From positions 744,001 to 808,000 of the forward strand of contig JAGYXB010000797.1 in assembly GCA_022495005.1 (NCBI GenBank): 64,000 nucleotides of DNA, given 5' to 3'. Position numbers and translations under genes: made by a program. Position 1 is the first letter of the stretch, and every line of letters begins with the position of its first letter. Below, one piece after another: positions 22,745 to 34,057 of this stretch. A model generated the notes under the pieces. It was not told the DNA's origin, ran no database searches, and saw nothing but the letters and a program-made list of their open reading frames with translations. Source of the DNA: Rhyacophila brunnea. Its lineage: Eukaryota > Arthropoda > Insecta > Trichoptera > Rhyacophilidae.

Positions 22745-22940
22745 ACCTGCCCCTTTATTTAGGTAATAAGGTTTTTACCCTTTCACTGTATTTAATTGTT
22801 TTATAATTGAATTAACTGTTTTCGTTGTTAGTACGTATTTGCTATTGGTGATTGCGCATAGTGCCTGAAGATGCCAAAAGTCGAAACCCGGGTCTCAAAA
22901 AAATATTCAAATGAAATAGTACAAAACTTCATTCCATTAT
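22745..22940 (+). repeat. Family O repeat (possible LINE 3' end), copy 1
   Basis: CATAGTGCCTGAAGATGCC, then AAAGTCGAAACCCGGGT and AATGAAATAGTACAAAACTT match the minus strand at 54610-54800. A CTGAAGATG...GAAACCCGGG motif is typical of some LINE and SINE 3' UTRs. Confidence 0.5.
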
Positions 22941-23526
22941 AATTTTAAGGTTTATTGTTATTCTTGATATTAATTGATAGTATATTCCCTTAGTTATTTG
23001 AGACATCAAATTCTGGATTTGTCGTACATTAAATATTTTATAGTGTTGGGTTGTTGTTAATGGATTGCCAAAATATATTTCCGAAATATAAGTACGTTTT
23101 GGATACACATTAACATTGTACCTACCTGTGTAACCTGTGTAGATTCCTTTTTCAAATATTGAATTTCTCATTACATTATGATTCGCGTATAATATTATGT
23201 AACACTAATACATTCCGGATGTACTTATGTGAGGTTACAAATTTCGTCGAACTTTTACTTACTTCGGGAAAAGTTTGAACATTTTGAGGCGGGGAAAAAT
23301 ATGTTCCACCTAAACCCTTTTTTATTCACTCATAAAAACATTAGTGTGGAACCCTTTTTCATTGAGCGACGGATAACTTATAAATGGATATAGCTGGATC
23401 GTATTATTATTTTATTATAATATAGGCACATATAAAAATTCGATTAAGGGCACAGGATCGATGGATATCGAGCTGTTAAACCCATCCCTCTGCCCTCAAA
23501 TTGAATTTACCTATCAGTATATATAC

Positions 23527-24180
23527 CAGTGGTGAAGACTCCATACTAGGCGATTATTTAAATCCTACCATCTTAAGAAAAATAATGTTAATGTCTTTGA
23601 TGTCTTTATTTTAAGATATATAACTATTTTCCTTTCGATAAATCGTCAAATGATTATTTTTCGACTGTCTTTCTACAAGGCATGCTTACTTTTCACTCTC
23701 GTGAATCTCGTACGTCTCTTCTGCTTTTGAAACAATTTTGCCTGTTATTGCAAGGGATGGTTTCCAATCATGGTGTCCTAATGAATTTGAATTTACATGC
23801 GCCTGTCAATTACCTACGTGGTCGCAGCCATGATTTATTCTGGATCGGAACGTTTCCTCGTGTCAAGCCTATCAGGCACCATTAGCGAGGTGTGCACGAC
23901 TAGTACATGTACAATTGTACTTAAGTACGTTTTTATTTTTATTAATATTATTATTTTGTATATTTTTTTCTTCTCTCTTGTGAGGGTAATATTTGTTATA
24001 ATGTAAATTTCATATTGTGCACGTCTTGAATTTAGATTTGTTATGTACACGATGTTTTGTTTTTTTAAATAAATATTGACGTAAGTACTTAGCTATTTAT
24101 TTAATCACATATATATTACATAAAATAATTCATTCAATGTGCCAACAACATCTATCGTATACTTATGTAGGAATCTATTA
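23527..24180 (+). mobile_element. Family H hAT-type element, partial copy interrupted by LINE sequence
   Basis: It starts CAGTGGTGAAGACTCCATAC at 23527 and matches the family for about 60 bp. After LINE-derived sequence it resumes at about 24070-24170 (AATGTGCCAACAACATC, as at 19000-19025). The right terminus is not found. Confidence 0.5.
23655..23910 (+). pseudogene. Non-LTR retrotransposon ORF2 C-terminal fragment, copy 1
   Basis: It is about 70% similar by eye to 58780-59050. Reading through frame breaks, the two copies share SRTSLLLLKXFXLLL, a DILMNLN-like run, APXNYXRGRXHDLFWIGTFP and an RV-x-x-IRH pattern. This resembles the extreme C-terminal region of jockey/CR1-type ORF2 proteins, in which a hydrophobic run is followed by an N-x-x-x-P-x-x-x-x-R segment. 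There are several stops and no catalytic region. It is embedded in a hAT-type element. Confidence 0.45.
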
Positions 24181-24394
24181 TATAATTATAATATAACACA
24201 ATTGGTTGAACGAATGTCTGACGACCAATCGAAAAAGACGTCATCTCGATATTTATAAGGAAATTGTAATTATCATTTAAATACAAATGGGAGAATATTC
24301 GAAATGCACCTAGCTTTGGCATACGTTCATGTTGATTGTTTAAATATAACATGTGAATAATATTTTCTAAAGATTTTATTGTTTAAGCTGTGTA

Positions 24395-24758
24395 TTAAGT
24401 TAATACTGAGGCTAAGAACAGGGCACACCATGGGCAAAAGATTTGATGTCCTCATGGGAAGAAGCGAATCGCAGCTCTACGATGAATGTCATGTTTTAGA
24501 GGACATTGTACATATAGCACTGCAATGCCCCAAATATGAAATTCACAGAGTACAGCTGCGAATTGCAGATATCTATGAGAATGTCGACGAATTGAAGGGT
24601 GCCCTGGCGGTGGGTAAGACGGAAGAGCTAGGCAAAATTGTAAAGTTATTTAACAGAATAGGAGTGAGGACCTGATCGACGGATCCCTTCTAGAAGAGAA
24701 GAGGCGATATGACAGCGAGTCGCAGTCAAAGCCTCGGTAAAATCACAAAAAAAAAAAA
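24395..24758 (+). pseudogene. Non-LTR retrotransposon insertion, 5'-truncated, with poly-A and target duplication, copy 2
   Basis: An open frame to 24675 encodes LKLILRLRTGHTMGKRFDV, then GRSESQLYDECHVLEDIVHI and ALQCPKYEIHRVQLRIADIY, ending NRIGVRT. The C-terminal H/C-rich knuckle is intact here (LRTGH, DECH, HI, CPKY). A 3' UTR of about 70 bp ends in a run of about 12 A. The 7-mer CTGTGTA lies just before the insertion (24388-24394) and just after the A run (24759-24765), a likely target-site duplication. This fits a target-primed reverse transcription event that kept only the last 360 bp. It matches 15.9-16.4 kb. Confidence 0.8.
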
Positions 24759-25171
24759 CTGTGTACGTATTCTTATATCACAGAAAGTATATGCTACAGA
24801 GTAGAAAGTCGTATTTAGCAGAATATATTAAAAGAATAAAATTTTACGGAAAATTAACTAACCGCAAAGGAAACCTCAGAATATATTCAAAATCCAAGAA
24901 TTTTTCACCATTTCTTTTTTTCCGTTATGTAAGTACTTCATTATTCAGAAATAGATAAAAATAAACATATTATAATGCTGAATTAAATTCATTTAATTGG
25001 ATTTAGACTCGAATCGAGGTGCTGAAAATTAAACAAATACAAGTGACATAGTATTTAAAAACGAAATGGGAGAAGTTTTTATGTCATTAAATACCTACCT
25101 ATTTATATATGCATGGCAATAAAGGGGTTTTATATAGGCGTAATATTGGTGTATCTATATCTCATTACAGT

Positions 25172-25335
25172 CCTACAAAATTATCTAAAGAACTGTTAAA
25201 AATGGAACTACGAACTACCATATGGACGCCATTTTAAAAACGTCATTCGAATGTCAGATTCTCTCCATTTGCGAGTCTTGATTGGGTAGTTTTCGACAGC
25301 GGCTCCCCATTCACTCTTTAGATAAGATTTATAGG
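25172..25335 (-). mobile_element. Family J MITE, copy 2
   Basis: Ends CCTACAAAATTATCTAAAGA and, inverted, CCTATAAATCTTATCTAAAG. The core is the reverse complement of the copies at 20.0 and 40.8 kb (GAACTACCATATGGACGCC). Confidence 0.7.
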
Positions 25336-25440
25336 TATATGGCAATGACGGATGACGCACTCAATACAGTAGATAGCAAGTAAATTCGCGCAATCGCATG
25401 TATAGGTAGACGTCACGCAATTTCCATTATGCGATATCAC

Positions 25441-25642
25441 GCATCGGGAATTTATAGCAATATGACCTTTATTGTAATGGCGTTAGAGCAGTGTTTCTAA
25501 TTTCAATGTTCATTTGAGCGAACCCGTTCGAACCGAACCATTCGGCAGACCCAACAAAAAGCATCAGGAATTTATAGCAATATCACCTTTATTGTAATGG
25601 GCGTTAGAACAGATAATGCCATTCGGCAGACCCGACAATAAA
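25441..25642. repeat. Tandem duplication, 120-bp period
   Basis: GCATCGGGAATTTATAGCAA at 25441 recurs as GCATCAGGAATTTATAGCAA at 25561, and both are followed by a TTTATTGTAATGG segment and a CATTCGGCAGACCC segment. The second unit lacks about 35 bp of the middle. Confidence 0.8.
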
Positions 25643-26103
25643 GTGAGTGTCATTTTCTTTTCCAGATGATTTGTCCATATTAATGCCATTGGTCTATGGT
25701 CTATAAAATGTCGTTGTTACTTTCTGACTAAAATACATTAAGAAATTCCGTTTAGAATTTCCATCCCGATGTTTTATAGTTTATACCACAAAATCAAATT
25801 TTCTTTTAACAATTTATTTTATTTTATTCTGGTTGCGGTTAATAGCTTAGCTAATGACAATTTCTCAAATCCTCAAGAATTTCATTGATTTTTTTTTTTG
25901 AGAATCATTTCATTCATCGAGTTTTTTTTTTCTAATGCATTTTTTACTATCGCTATATACAGTAATTATTATCGCTAATAATATTATGAATGACTTTCGA
26001 GTACTGAACCAAACTGGCTTCGCGCAGACGTGAATCATGAAATGTTGCATGAAGTAGCAGGAAGTCACAGACTAGGTGTTCATAACTTTTTTTTTTTTTT
26101 ACT

Positions 26104-26346
26104 TTCGACCATGTCCGATCCTAATAGGATCATAATATATGGGCCTCCACAAACTAGAGGTTTGTATTGACAGATTTTGTTTTTTTTACGAAAAATGGAT
26201 GTCAGCCACTTGCTCAACCTATTAGGTCCATACCCTGACACTCACAAATTGAAAAACAATAATATGTGTACTTGCCAGACCCAAAATTCGAACCTGGGAC
26301 CCACGGCGTTATAGTCCAACGCTTAAGCCGCGCGGCCACTGTGGTT
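26104..26346 (-). mobile_element. Family A tRNA-derived SINE, copy 3
   Basis: Minus strand: GTGGCCGCGCGGCTTAAGCG, GACTATAACGCCGTGGGTCC, and a B box GGTTCGAATTT with its last positions changed, then the conserved tail to GGATCGGACATGGTC. Confidence 0.8.
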
Positions 26347-26992
26347 ACTACTAAGATGGTTTTAATATTGTAATATAACGCGGGAGATGCGGATGTATCC
26401 CATGTCCATTAATTTAGAAATAAAGTTGCATACGAGGAAGATCAACAAATAATACAATATCCGAATATTATTCAAATACAATTTAAATAGGCCTCCAACC
26501 TAGACCCGCAGAATGACAATTCGTAACAACACCACACAATGAGAGACAGGCGATATAATTATAGCAGGAAAAATAAAATGTCGTTTAATTGGCGGTAAAA
26601 ACGTTAATGGCAACCCCGCTGTAATTAGGCGAAGCGTGACGTCAAAAGACATGAGTATCTGCCAACTGATGTTATCTTTACTCTCGTCCTCTCGTCAGAG
26701 CTTCTGACGCCTGACCCTTTCCCAAGCTCTTTACCAGTCATCTTAAATACGAGGCCCTCGAGGAAATCGCGGGCCTTTTCCGACGCAGTCAAAGGAAACT
26801 ACATAACATATATTATAATACTGGATATATGCATGAAAGTATTACATTTATATGAAATAATATATACTTTTCATAAACTAGTGTTAGGCTTAAGGGAATA
26901 TTTATTATCATTCTACAAAACTATGGTATTTTTGTGGTAATAATATTATGTCATGAATGCGTATTAAATAACTATAAGAATTCGCTAAAACC
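26347..26992. other. Spacer with a GC-richer segment
   Basis: At 26590-26800 there is a GC-richer segment (CTTCTGACGCCTGACCC, GAGGCCCTCGAGG) with no ORF or RNA fold that I recognise. Confidence 0.3.
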
Positions 26993-27125
26993 AGGTGGAT
27001 AGACGAACTCATAAAAATTGGTGGATGTAAGTGACTGTGAAAAATTAGGGACCGAAAAGAGTGGAATGAGCTCAAGGAGGCGTTCATCCAGCAGTTGATC
27101 GACCTCAGCTGATGACGGTGTTATA
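26993..27125 (+). pseudogene. RTE-type ORF2 C-terminal fragment
   Basis: One frame, with two stops, reads TRWIDELIKIGGCK, then KIRDRKEWNELKEAFIQQLI and DLS followed by tandem stops in TGATGACGG. The motif RWIDEL-x-x-x-GG and the DR-x-x-W-x-x-L-x-EAF-x-QQ ending match the fragments at 5.0 and 46.5 kb. Confidence 0.7.
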
Positions 27126-27544
27126 TAATATGCAAATAACATTTTTAGTGACTACGATTCGTCGAGGATTTTGACAGCTGACATGAGAGATTTCTTTACA
27201 GATTTTACGTATTAAACGGCCTCAAAAGCGATCACTTTTCTGTCCGTCTGACACCATGTAATAATAATAGATTTTGTAGTTATTTTTTATTAATGAAATT
27301 ATAAACCGATTATGTGACATTCTTCACTTAATTTAGACTACCCTCAAAAACATTCTTATTAGAGAAATCTTTGAAAAATCTTGAGCCGAGTAGGATCCCA
27401 ATCCATATCTACAGCATGCCTGGTTAGTGCAATATCAATCGAATATGCAATAAGCAAAGGAGCTTCTCTCTATTTTTGAAATACACAGGAGGTAACTCTT
27501 TGAAATTGTCTTTTTTATTATATAAAATAGCTCAGTTCACTCTT

Positions 27545-27880
27545 TTAAGGCTTCTTCTAGGCGATGCACGGGTTGTGCAAATGATTCGTGCCGAACGAAA
27601 TATAATTTGTCATATAAATCCAACATGCGTCCATTTAATGTTATGTTGATTGTTATATTACTAATAATAATAGTATATTCATTGACATGTTATCTTCTTT
27701 AAGTACATACGTAAAGTTTTTTAGTCATCTTTACACGATTTAAGAATATTTTCATCCGACGCCATGACAAAACAAATCGACGTGCGGACAACTCGACCGT
27801 CGGTCTTCGATTGGCGACTAGTGAGAAATATCGTCGCACCTACTGTTGACAAATATTTGCCGTTTGAAGTACGGTCTTAA
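27545..27880 (-). mobile_element. TTAA-type MITE (family E), copy 5
   Basis: Bounded by TTAA at 27545-27548 and 27877-27880, but short near its left end, where the CTGAGGCATGGTCTAA segment is largely lost. The interior matches the other copies, including CAACATGCGTCCATTTAATG. Confidence 0.75.
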
Positions 27881-28848
27881 GATATAACTTATATACCTAA
27901 AAAAATTAAGTGTCTCTCATAGATGTATGAGCTTTTTATTCTTAAATAACAATATAACAGAAATACCTAATGCAATTGTATAATTATTTGCAATCCCGTA
28001 TTTCCGTGAAAGTTAGAAAATGAAGGGTATTTTTCTGAGATTTTATTATTTGTTACTAATTATAAATCAGTTGCGTTCCTTAATTTACACGACTTTAGTG
28101 ACACAACTTACCTTGTAATCCCATAATAACAAACTCTTATGAAGATCCAAACCATGACGTGAGACGTGGACATTTAATTTAATGTCATTAATAGTCAATT
28201 ATTGACAAAAGTTACCATTATTTTAACGTTGAATCTAGTGAAAAATTCTAGACCCCTTCTGCGGGTACTGTATTTGGTTACACTACAAGCATGAACTCTA
28301 TAAAATCAAAACCCAATGCCTGCAATGAATCGGTCACATGACTTCTATATAAAACTCTGTAAAGTACTTCACTTTTAGTAAACCATCAAGGTTATTCTAA
28401 CTAGTTAACACGATACCACGTTTTCCGTTATTCTGTAATATCACGGATGTCCCTCGGGTCAATTCTGTATACAATGCGGTTTTCTCAAGAGTTGCCACGC
28501 ATGCGCAAAACATTTTTTTTATTTATAATATTTTGTTTGTTTAACTCAGGAAAAATAACTTCAATGATGAGTACGCTATATCTCGGTTAGTTTTTCTATG
28601 ACTTTTATAATATACATTACATTATGTATTCTATATTGTACAAAGATACATCGCATGTGCAATTTGTTGAAAGTATTTTGCCAATTTTGGATTGACGGCG
28701 CTGCGTGGTGACACTGATATCGCAATGTTAAGTAAGTAATATGAATTTTCAAAACCACAGCATCTCAAGATGTAATTTACAATTAACCGTTTTTTTTTAT
28801 TCAACGAATAATTCAACAAGATTTAAAAATGTGACATTCTAATAATTG

Positions 28849-29210
28849 AACATACACCATTTTGAAAACACTTCTGAGAAAAAAATATTATAACCAACAA
28901 AGTTTAAGTAAGTTACAGCAAAAAATCTTGGAGTGATCCGTGACGTTGGTTAGTAATTAAACTAATAACTACTTTGATTAAAAAAAAAAAAAAAAAGCCG
29001 ATCAATTTGGAAAGCGTTTCAGAAGAGTATTAAGACCCATTAGTTAAAATTTGTCGCAATTAAGTACGAGGCCTTTAGCATAGTGGTCTATGTGCATGGG
29101 CGCGAAACACGAGAAATGCAGGTTTGATTCCTGCAGGGTGTTTTTTTTAAGATTTTTTTCTATTGGTTATAATATATTTTCTCAGAAGTGTTTTCAAAAT
29201 TATGTATGTT
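28849..29210 (+). mobile_element. Family C element: tRNA-like core inside inverted ends, copy 1
   Basis: The left end AACATACACCATTTTGAAAA, then CACTTCTGAGAAAA, is matched in inverted orientation by the right end (AGAAGTGTTTTCAAAATTAT then GTATGTT), giving ends of about 50 bp. Between them, 29048-29126 is tRNA-like: A-box region TTTAGCATAGTGGTCTATG and B box GGTTTGATTCC. A poly-A tract lies at 28980-28996. Elements with pol III boxes are usually SINEs without inverted ends; the combination recurs at 51137 and 45442. Confidence 0.6.
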
Positions 29211-29555
29211 ATAAAATTTACATCTTAAATATCGCTCTAAGAAGCAAGTAGCACACCCATCTGGACCCGCGTTAAAAAAGATCACGTTCAACAGTTTATA
29301 TCCCGGAATAATTAACCTTTGGAATACGACATATCATATTTATCACTTTTTATTGATTTTTTATTTAAGTAATATGTTAGAATAGCCCTGCAGAAAGAAA
29401 GTGAAATATACGAAAATCGTAACTTCGATGGCTTGGTGACCTACAACGAGACGATTTTATGAGGTAGATTTACTCACAAATTTGGTTGTCGTCAGGATTT
29501 GTACAATTCGTATATAAATGCCAGAAGTGATTGACTGGAAAAAGAGAGCGAGTAG
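29211..29555 (+). repeat. Family N dispersed repeat, copy 1
   Basis: About 345 bp that match 50783-51136 in reverse complement at high identity, along their whole length and in the same position next to a family C element. Blocks: TCTGGACCCGCGTTAAAAAA, TATCCCGGAATAATTAACCT, GACCTACAACGAGACGATTT, TATATAAATGCCAGAAGTGA. Class unknown. A TATAAA-like box and regulatory look could mean an LTR or promoter-bearing sequence, but this is not shown. Confidence 0.6.
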
Positions 29556-29649
29556 AGAACTTTGCTTGCGGCAGCCAAGATCCATTCCAGCCTGTAGCGT
29601 CAAAGTAGAATAAAAATAATCAAGAGCCAGACGTGTCAATCGTGGGTCC

Positions 29650-29982
29650 AGCGGGTCTATTCTATACAAAAGGCGACTATCGACCGCTAACGTGATAATG
29701 TGTTAGTATTTGTTACATATATTTTATATTGAAATATTATAATTGTAATTGTATTGTAATCAGTTAATCAGTCGAAACTGTCTCTCTCTCGCTCTCTCTC
29801 TATCGCTCATGCTCTAAATTTTAGCACAGGCAGGGGCATGCCGTTAAAATATATCATTTATTGCAACAATTAATACCGGCTAATTATAATTGTTACAATA
29901 CGTGTTAATAATTTGATACAAACATACCCTAGTTAGCGGTTTTAGCGGACGAAAGCAGCCTTTTGTATAGAATAGACCCGCT
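29650..29982. mobile_element. Family K element, copy 3, 24-bp inverted ends
   Basis: AGCGGGTCTATTCTATACAA then AAGGC at the left end is matched exactly in inverted orientation at the right end. A CT-rich run occupies about 29780-29812. This copy defines the family ends. It is non-coding. Confidence 0.7.
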
Positions 29983-30606
29983 ATTATGAGAATAATTGTT
30001 ACTTGGTATTATTTGTTACAATATCGTCCAACATTTGACATTGAAAGAAACAAGGAACATAATATAAGAAAGAAACCACAGTTCTCTTGTCAGGCTTTTT
30101 TTATAATAACATATAACCGAGAGGGTTTTCACTATATATTAGAGGCGACATGTTTACGTATACAATAAAACATATATGAAGAGTTAATATATTATTACGG
30201 GCCTCTTTTATTAGGAGAGTGTATTTATTATGGTAGGAGAATGATACTTTTTGGGTACTCAGTTTTTTACTACGCTGCGACAACTGGCAACTCAGACGAG
30301 GGTCGCATCTAGGTGATAAAAGGCCGAGCATAAAATGTGTTGTGGTTTTTTTCGTGGCGGCACAATAGATTAAATGTATTATTGAATTTGATGTATACGT
30401 ATTTTTTGCAGATACTTGTAAATTATTCACACGGAAAACTATTATTGGGAATACTTATTGCATTGTATAAAACTCTTCTGAACATAGCATATTTTTTTTT
30501 TGTAAAAATTGTATAATAGTTTACACAATAAATTAAATGTGTTTTACACCTATTACCTATATTATACTACATATTATTATTAATAAGTAGAGAAGTAATC
30601 TTTTGG

Positions 30607-30816
30607 TACTGTTCGGTTATACGGAATACAGCGGAAAACACATTTTTAAAATACCTGATATACTGGATTATTTGTTAGGTTAACCTAACCAAACCTAACC
30701 TAACCCAACCTGACCTAACCTAACCTAACCTAAACTAACCCAAACTAACGAATAATCCAGTATATCGGGTATTTTAAAAATGTGTTTTCCGCTGTATTCC
30801 TCATAACCGAACAGTA
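30607..30816. mobile_element. Hairpin element with CCTAA-repeat core (family D), complete copy 1
   Basis: The outer arms of about 74 bp start CTGTTCGGTTAT and pass AGCGGAAAACACATTTTTAA and ACTGGATTATT; they are nearly perfect inverted repeats. The core of about 60 bp is a run of CCTAA and variants (CCAAACCTAACCTAACCC and similar), the insect telomere-type repeat. TA flanks both ends, consistent with a TA target duplication. A second full copy is at 62233-62447 with half-copies at 15582 and 62134. Confidence 0.75.
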
Positions 30817-30995
30817 GCAAAGTCTTTTTTCTTTGTGTGAGACTTTCCTGGTGGGCTTTGGGATTTCTAGCATACATTCATTCATCCAAGGATCATAATC
30901 AAAATACTCTAGCATGGATTAAAGCCGACTATATTCAAGCCATGGCACTGAATTACTTATTACGATGGTAGTGTTAGTAATTGATTGTTTTTTAA

Positions 30996-32302
30996 TACGA
31001 GGGTGGGTCAATAAGTCCTTAGAAAAGCCGACAAGTGGCACGACTAGTACTGTAAGCGGTTTGTTTTCATGCAGCGGCACTACCGATTCAGTATGCTGCG
31101 AAGTTTCAATCAGATTGGTCGGGTTGTTGTGTGTTTTTCGTACATTTAAAAAAAAAATTTGCTTGTGGAAAATGGAAAAATGGAAAATGGAGAAATTGAG
31201 TTTAGAGCTGTTATTAAACATTTTAATATAAAAGGGTTAACAGCAAAGGAAATAAAAAATGAGTTGGATTTAGTTCACGGCATATCTGCTCCTTCACTTG
31301 CAACTATTTATAACTGGTTAAATGAATTTAAACGTGGTCGTACATCAACAAAGGATGAACCACGCTCAGGACGTCCTGTAGAGGTGACTACACCAGAAAT
31401 GATCAATAAAATCCACGATATGGTGTTAAGTGACCGAAGATTAAAGTTGAGTGAGATAATTGAGGTTACAGGAATCTCAAAAGGTAGCGTCATTTCTATT
31501 TTACATGACAAATTGGGCATGAAAAAAATTTCTGCAAGATGGGTGCCGCGTTTGCTCACAGTCGACAATAAACGCAATAGGGTGGTGGCCTCTAAAGCCC
31601 TGTTGTCGCTCATGCAACGCAATCCGGATGAATTTTTTCGTCGCTTTGTGACTGTAGATGAAACATGGATACACCACTATACTCCCGAGACGAAAGAACA
31701 GTCAAAGCAGTGGATTGCGAAGGCAAACCATGTCCAAAGAAGGCGAAAACCGTAAAATCAGCTGGTAAGGTTATGGCTACTGTATTTTGGGATGCACGTG
31801 AAATTATTTTCGTTGACTATTTGGAAAAAGGAAAAACAATAACAGGGGATTATTATGCATCTTTATTGGACCAGCTAAAAAACAAAATTGAAGAAAAAAC
31901 GGCCTCATTTAAACAGGAAAAAAATCCTCTTTCATCAGGACAATGCCCGTGTTCACACATGTTTACGATCAATGGCTAAAATTGAAGAATTGAAGTTCGA
32001 ATTGGTCGACCACCCACCGTATTCGCCAGATTTAGCCCCCAGTGACTTTTTCCTTTTCCCAAACTTAAAAAAATGGCTAAGTGGACAACGTTTTTTTTCA
32101 AATGAAGAAGTCATCGATCGGACAAATGCTTATTTTGAGGACCTTCCGAAAACTTATTTTTCTGACGGTTTAAAAAAAATTGAGAAACGTCTAACCAAGT
32201 GTATTGAGCTCCAAGGAGATTATGTTGAGAAATAAAAAAAAAATACAAACATAAAAACTGTTTTAATGCTTTTTTCTTAGGAATTATTGACCCACCCTCG
32301 TA
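30996..32302 (+). mobile_element. Mariner element, mellifera-type, copy 1
   Basis: Terminal inverted repeats beginning CGAGGGTGGGTCAATAAGTC (left) and CGAGGGTGGGTCAATAATTC (right, minus strand) bound about 1.3 kb, with TA duplicated on each side (30996-30997 and 32301-32302). It encodes a transposase disrupted by frameshifts. Size, ends and TA target are typical of full-length mariners. Confidence 0.95.
31180..32235 (+). pseudogene. Mariner transposase, full length but with two frameshifts
   Basis: A mariner transposase binds the element ends and cuts and pastes the element at TA sites in the nucleus. The N-terminal part (31180-31755) has a helix-turn-helix region with YNWLNEFKRGRTSTKDEPRS then GRPVEV, and the WVPRLLTVDNKR motif. 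The catalytic triad is DD34D: the first Asp lies in VTVDETW (codon starting 31657), the second in FHQDNARVHT (31939) and the third in SPDLAPSDFFLFP (32044), with exactly 34 residues between the last two. A one-base loss near 31730 shifts the frame after SKQWIA; it is shared with copy 2. An extra A in the run at about 31894-31900 shifts it again and is private to this copy. The protein ends GDYVEK. The start is uncertain; the first in-frame ATG is at 31180. Assignment to the mellifera subfamily is from family knowledge. Confidence 0.95.
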
Positions 32303-32749
32303 CAATTACCTGTTCGCAATAAATTAAAATATTTGATTGCATATTTCGTTCAAATTATTACCATTTATTTAAAAGTGCAAAAATCATTATTTTCAACAAA
32401 TAGTTTACCATACTGCACTCAAAGCATGAGAAATAACTAGCACTACTATTGAAGTTTACAGTTTTGTGCTACGATTTGACTATAGTAGGCCTTGGGAAAG
32501 GATTTAGCTTCTTTAGCGTTTCTCTACCGATAAGTATTTCTTTGCAATTTCATTTTTTGTGATTTTGTTTCTGTGAATATTTTTTTATTGTTATCTACAC
32601 CCTGCTGTCATACGAGTGGATAAATAAATAAAGACAAATAAGCGAGAATGAATATAAATTTTCGTATAAAATCGCCAATTCAAAATCTACATTACATCGG
32701 AAATCAATTATCGTTCAATAAAGATTGGATCATTATAATCAATTAGTAT
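32303..32749. other. AT-rich spacer, nothing recognised
   Basis: No repeat match or gene. Confidence 0.4.
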
Positions 32750-33050
32750 TTAACATAATATATAATTTAAAAACACCTCAGATATATACCTACTTGAAAA
32801 AATCTCAATGTGCTTTTCCAATTAAGCCACGGACGTCCTATCTAATTACGACGAAATTAAATAATGTTCTCACCTCTTGAATGAGTGTTTATCGAATTGC
32901 GTTAATTTTTAACTTTCGACCTTTTTTGTTTTTAAATCAAGGTATCAATTACCTTGATTATTACTAACTTACTGATGTCAGGATCTCTCCAAATTTCAAG
33001 ATTATTGTACTTGTACTTGCTAGTAATTTAATAAATTATTTTTTTAGATT
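32750..33050 (-). mobile_element. Family C-type repeat, older copy
   Basis: Reversed, it shows the outer segment with TTGCTAGTAATTTAATAAAT, a decayed tRNA-like middle near 32815-32870, and the end AATTTAAAAACACCTCAGAT. It matches 37433-37825 and 51137-51569 by blocks. Confidence 0.45.
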
Positions 33051-34057
33051 TATTATTGATTATATTTGAGATTGTAACACTCTTTATATTGGTTAAAAAT
33101 TTTAAAATACCTCAGAAATGCTGAACAACTAAGAAAAGTCTTACGTACGTGGTTTAGTTTGTATAGTTAACCGTAAATTATTAAAATTCAGTATTTACTT
33201 GAAATTATTTGCCCTTTGCAAAGCAATACAAATAAGCGAAACTTAAATAACCTCCAAGTGTGAATTTAAAAAAATATTTGTCTCGATACAAACGTATTTA
33301 TTTACCTTTTGACTCATTAATATCACTCAAATGAAGTGATCGTCAACTGTATATAATATACTTGACAATACGTATCAATAAACAGGAGTATATACGATAA
33401 GTCTTCTCGCAGAAAGAAACTAAGATGGAGACCCACTATGCTTAGATCGTGGTGTTTGTTATTATTTATATTGATAGCTATTTCGTGCCACTAATACTTA
33501 ATTAAATTAATTACTATAAAAAAATACCAGGCTAAAGTTCCACCTGTCAAATTTCTTTGATATGGGCATTCTTATTGAGAAATTCGATTTATCAATTTAT
33601 CTCTTCAATTTGAATCGAGGATATTATTTTATAAATTGTCATTTTCGTAGATATATCATTTTCAAAATCGTGTTTCATATCCAACTGCCATACTTCTTTA
33701 TACCTTTCCGTCAATCTGTCACAAATTAATCGTAATGTGGTTTAATACTTTCTATATAGGTACTCGATACGTTAGTACTGTCAAAATATTATGAGCATTT
33801 CCTATTATATGTTTTATTTCACGGATTAAAACAAATGATTCCTTTATACGCATGTCGGCTTATTTTTCGAATTTAGAATTTGGTTTTATTCGTACATTAT
33901 TTTCTCATCTTACCCATTTTAATACATCTCGTTCTCTCTTATACATGTACATATTTTTTCTAGTGCATTACAGATGGATAAAATAAGCCAAAAATATAAT
34001 GGTATAATTTTTTTTCAACCTATACGATATGAATTTGATAAGAGTTTTAATGTCCCG
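33051..34057. other. AT-rich stretch, nothing recognised
   Basis: No ORF above background and no repeat match within the window. Confidence 0.4.

Noticed and set aside
25441..25642. CRISPR-like repeat
   Set aside because: Only two long units in tandem without spacers, in a eukaryotic context.
29048..29126. Functional tRNA gene
   Set aside because: The A and B boxes are present but the acceptor stem does not close, and the sequence recurs as part of a repeat; the same reasoning applies at 39610, 49264 and 56160.
31308..31622. 104-residue minus-strand ORF in the mariner
   Set aside because: Antisense shadow of the transposase frame.
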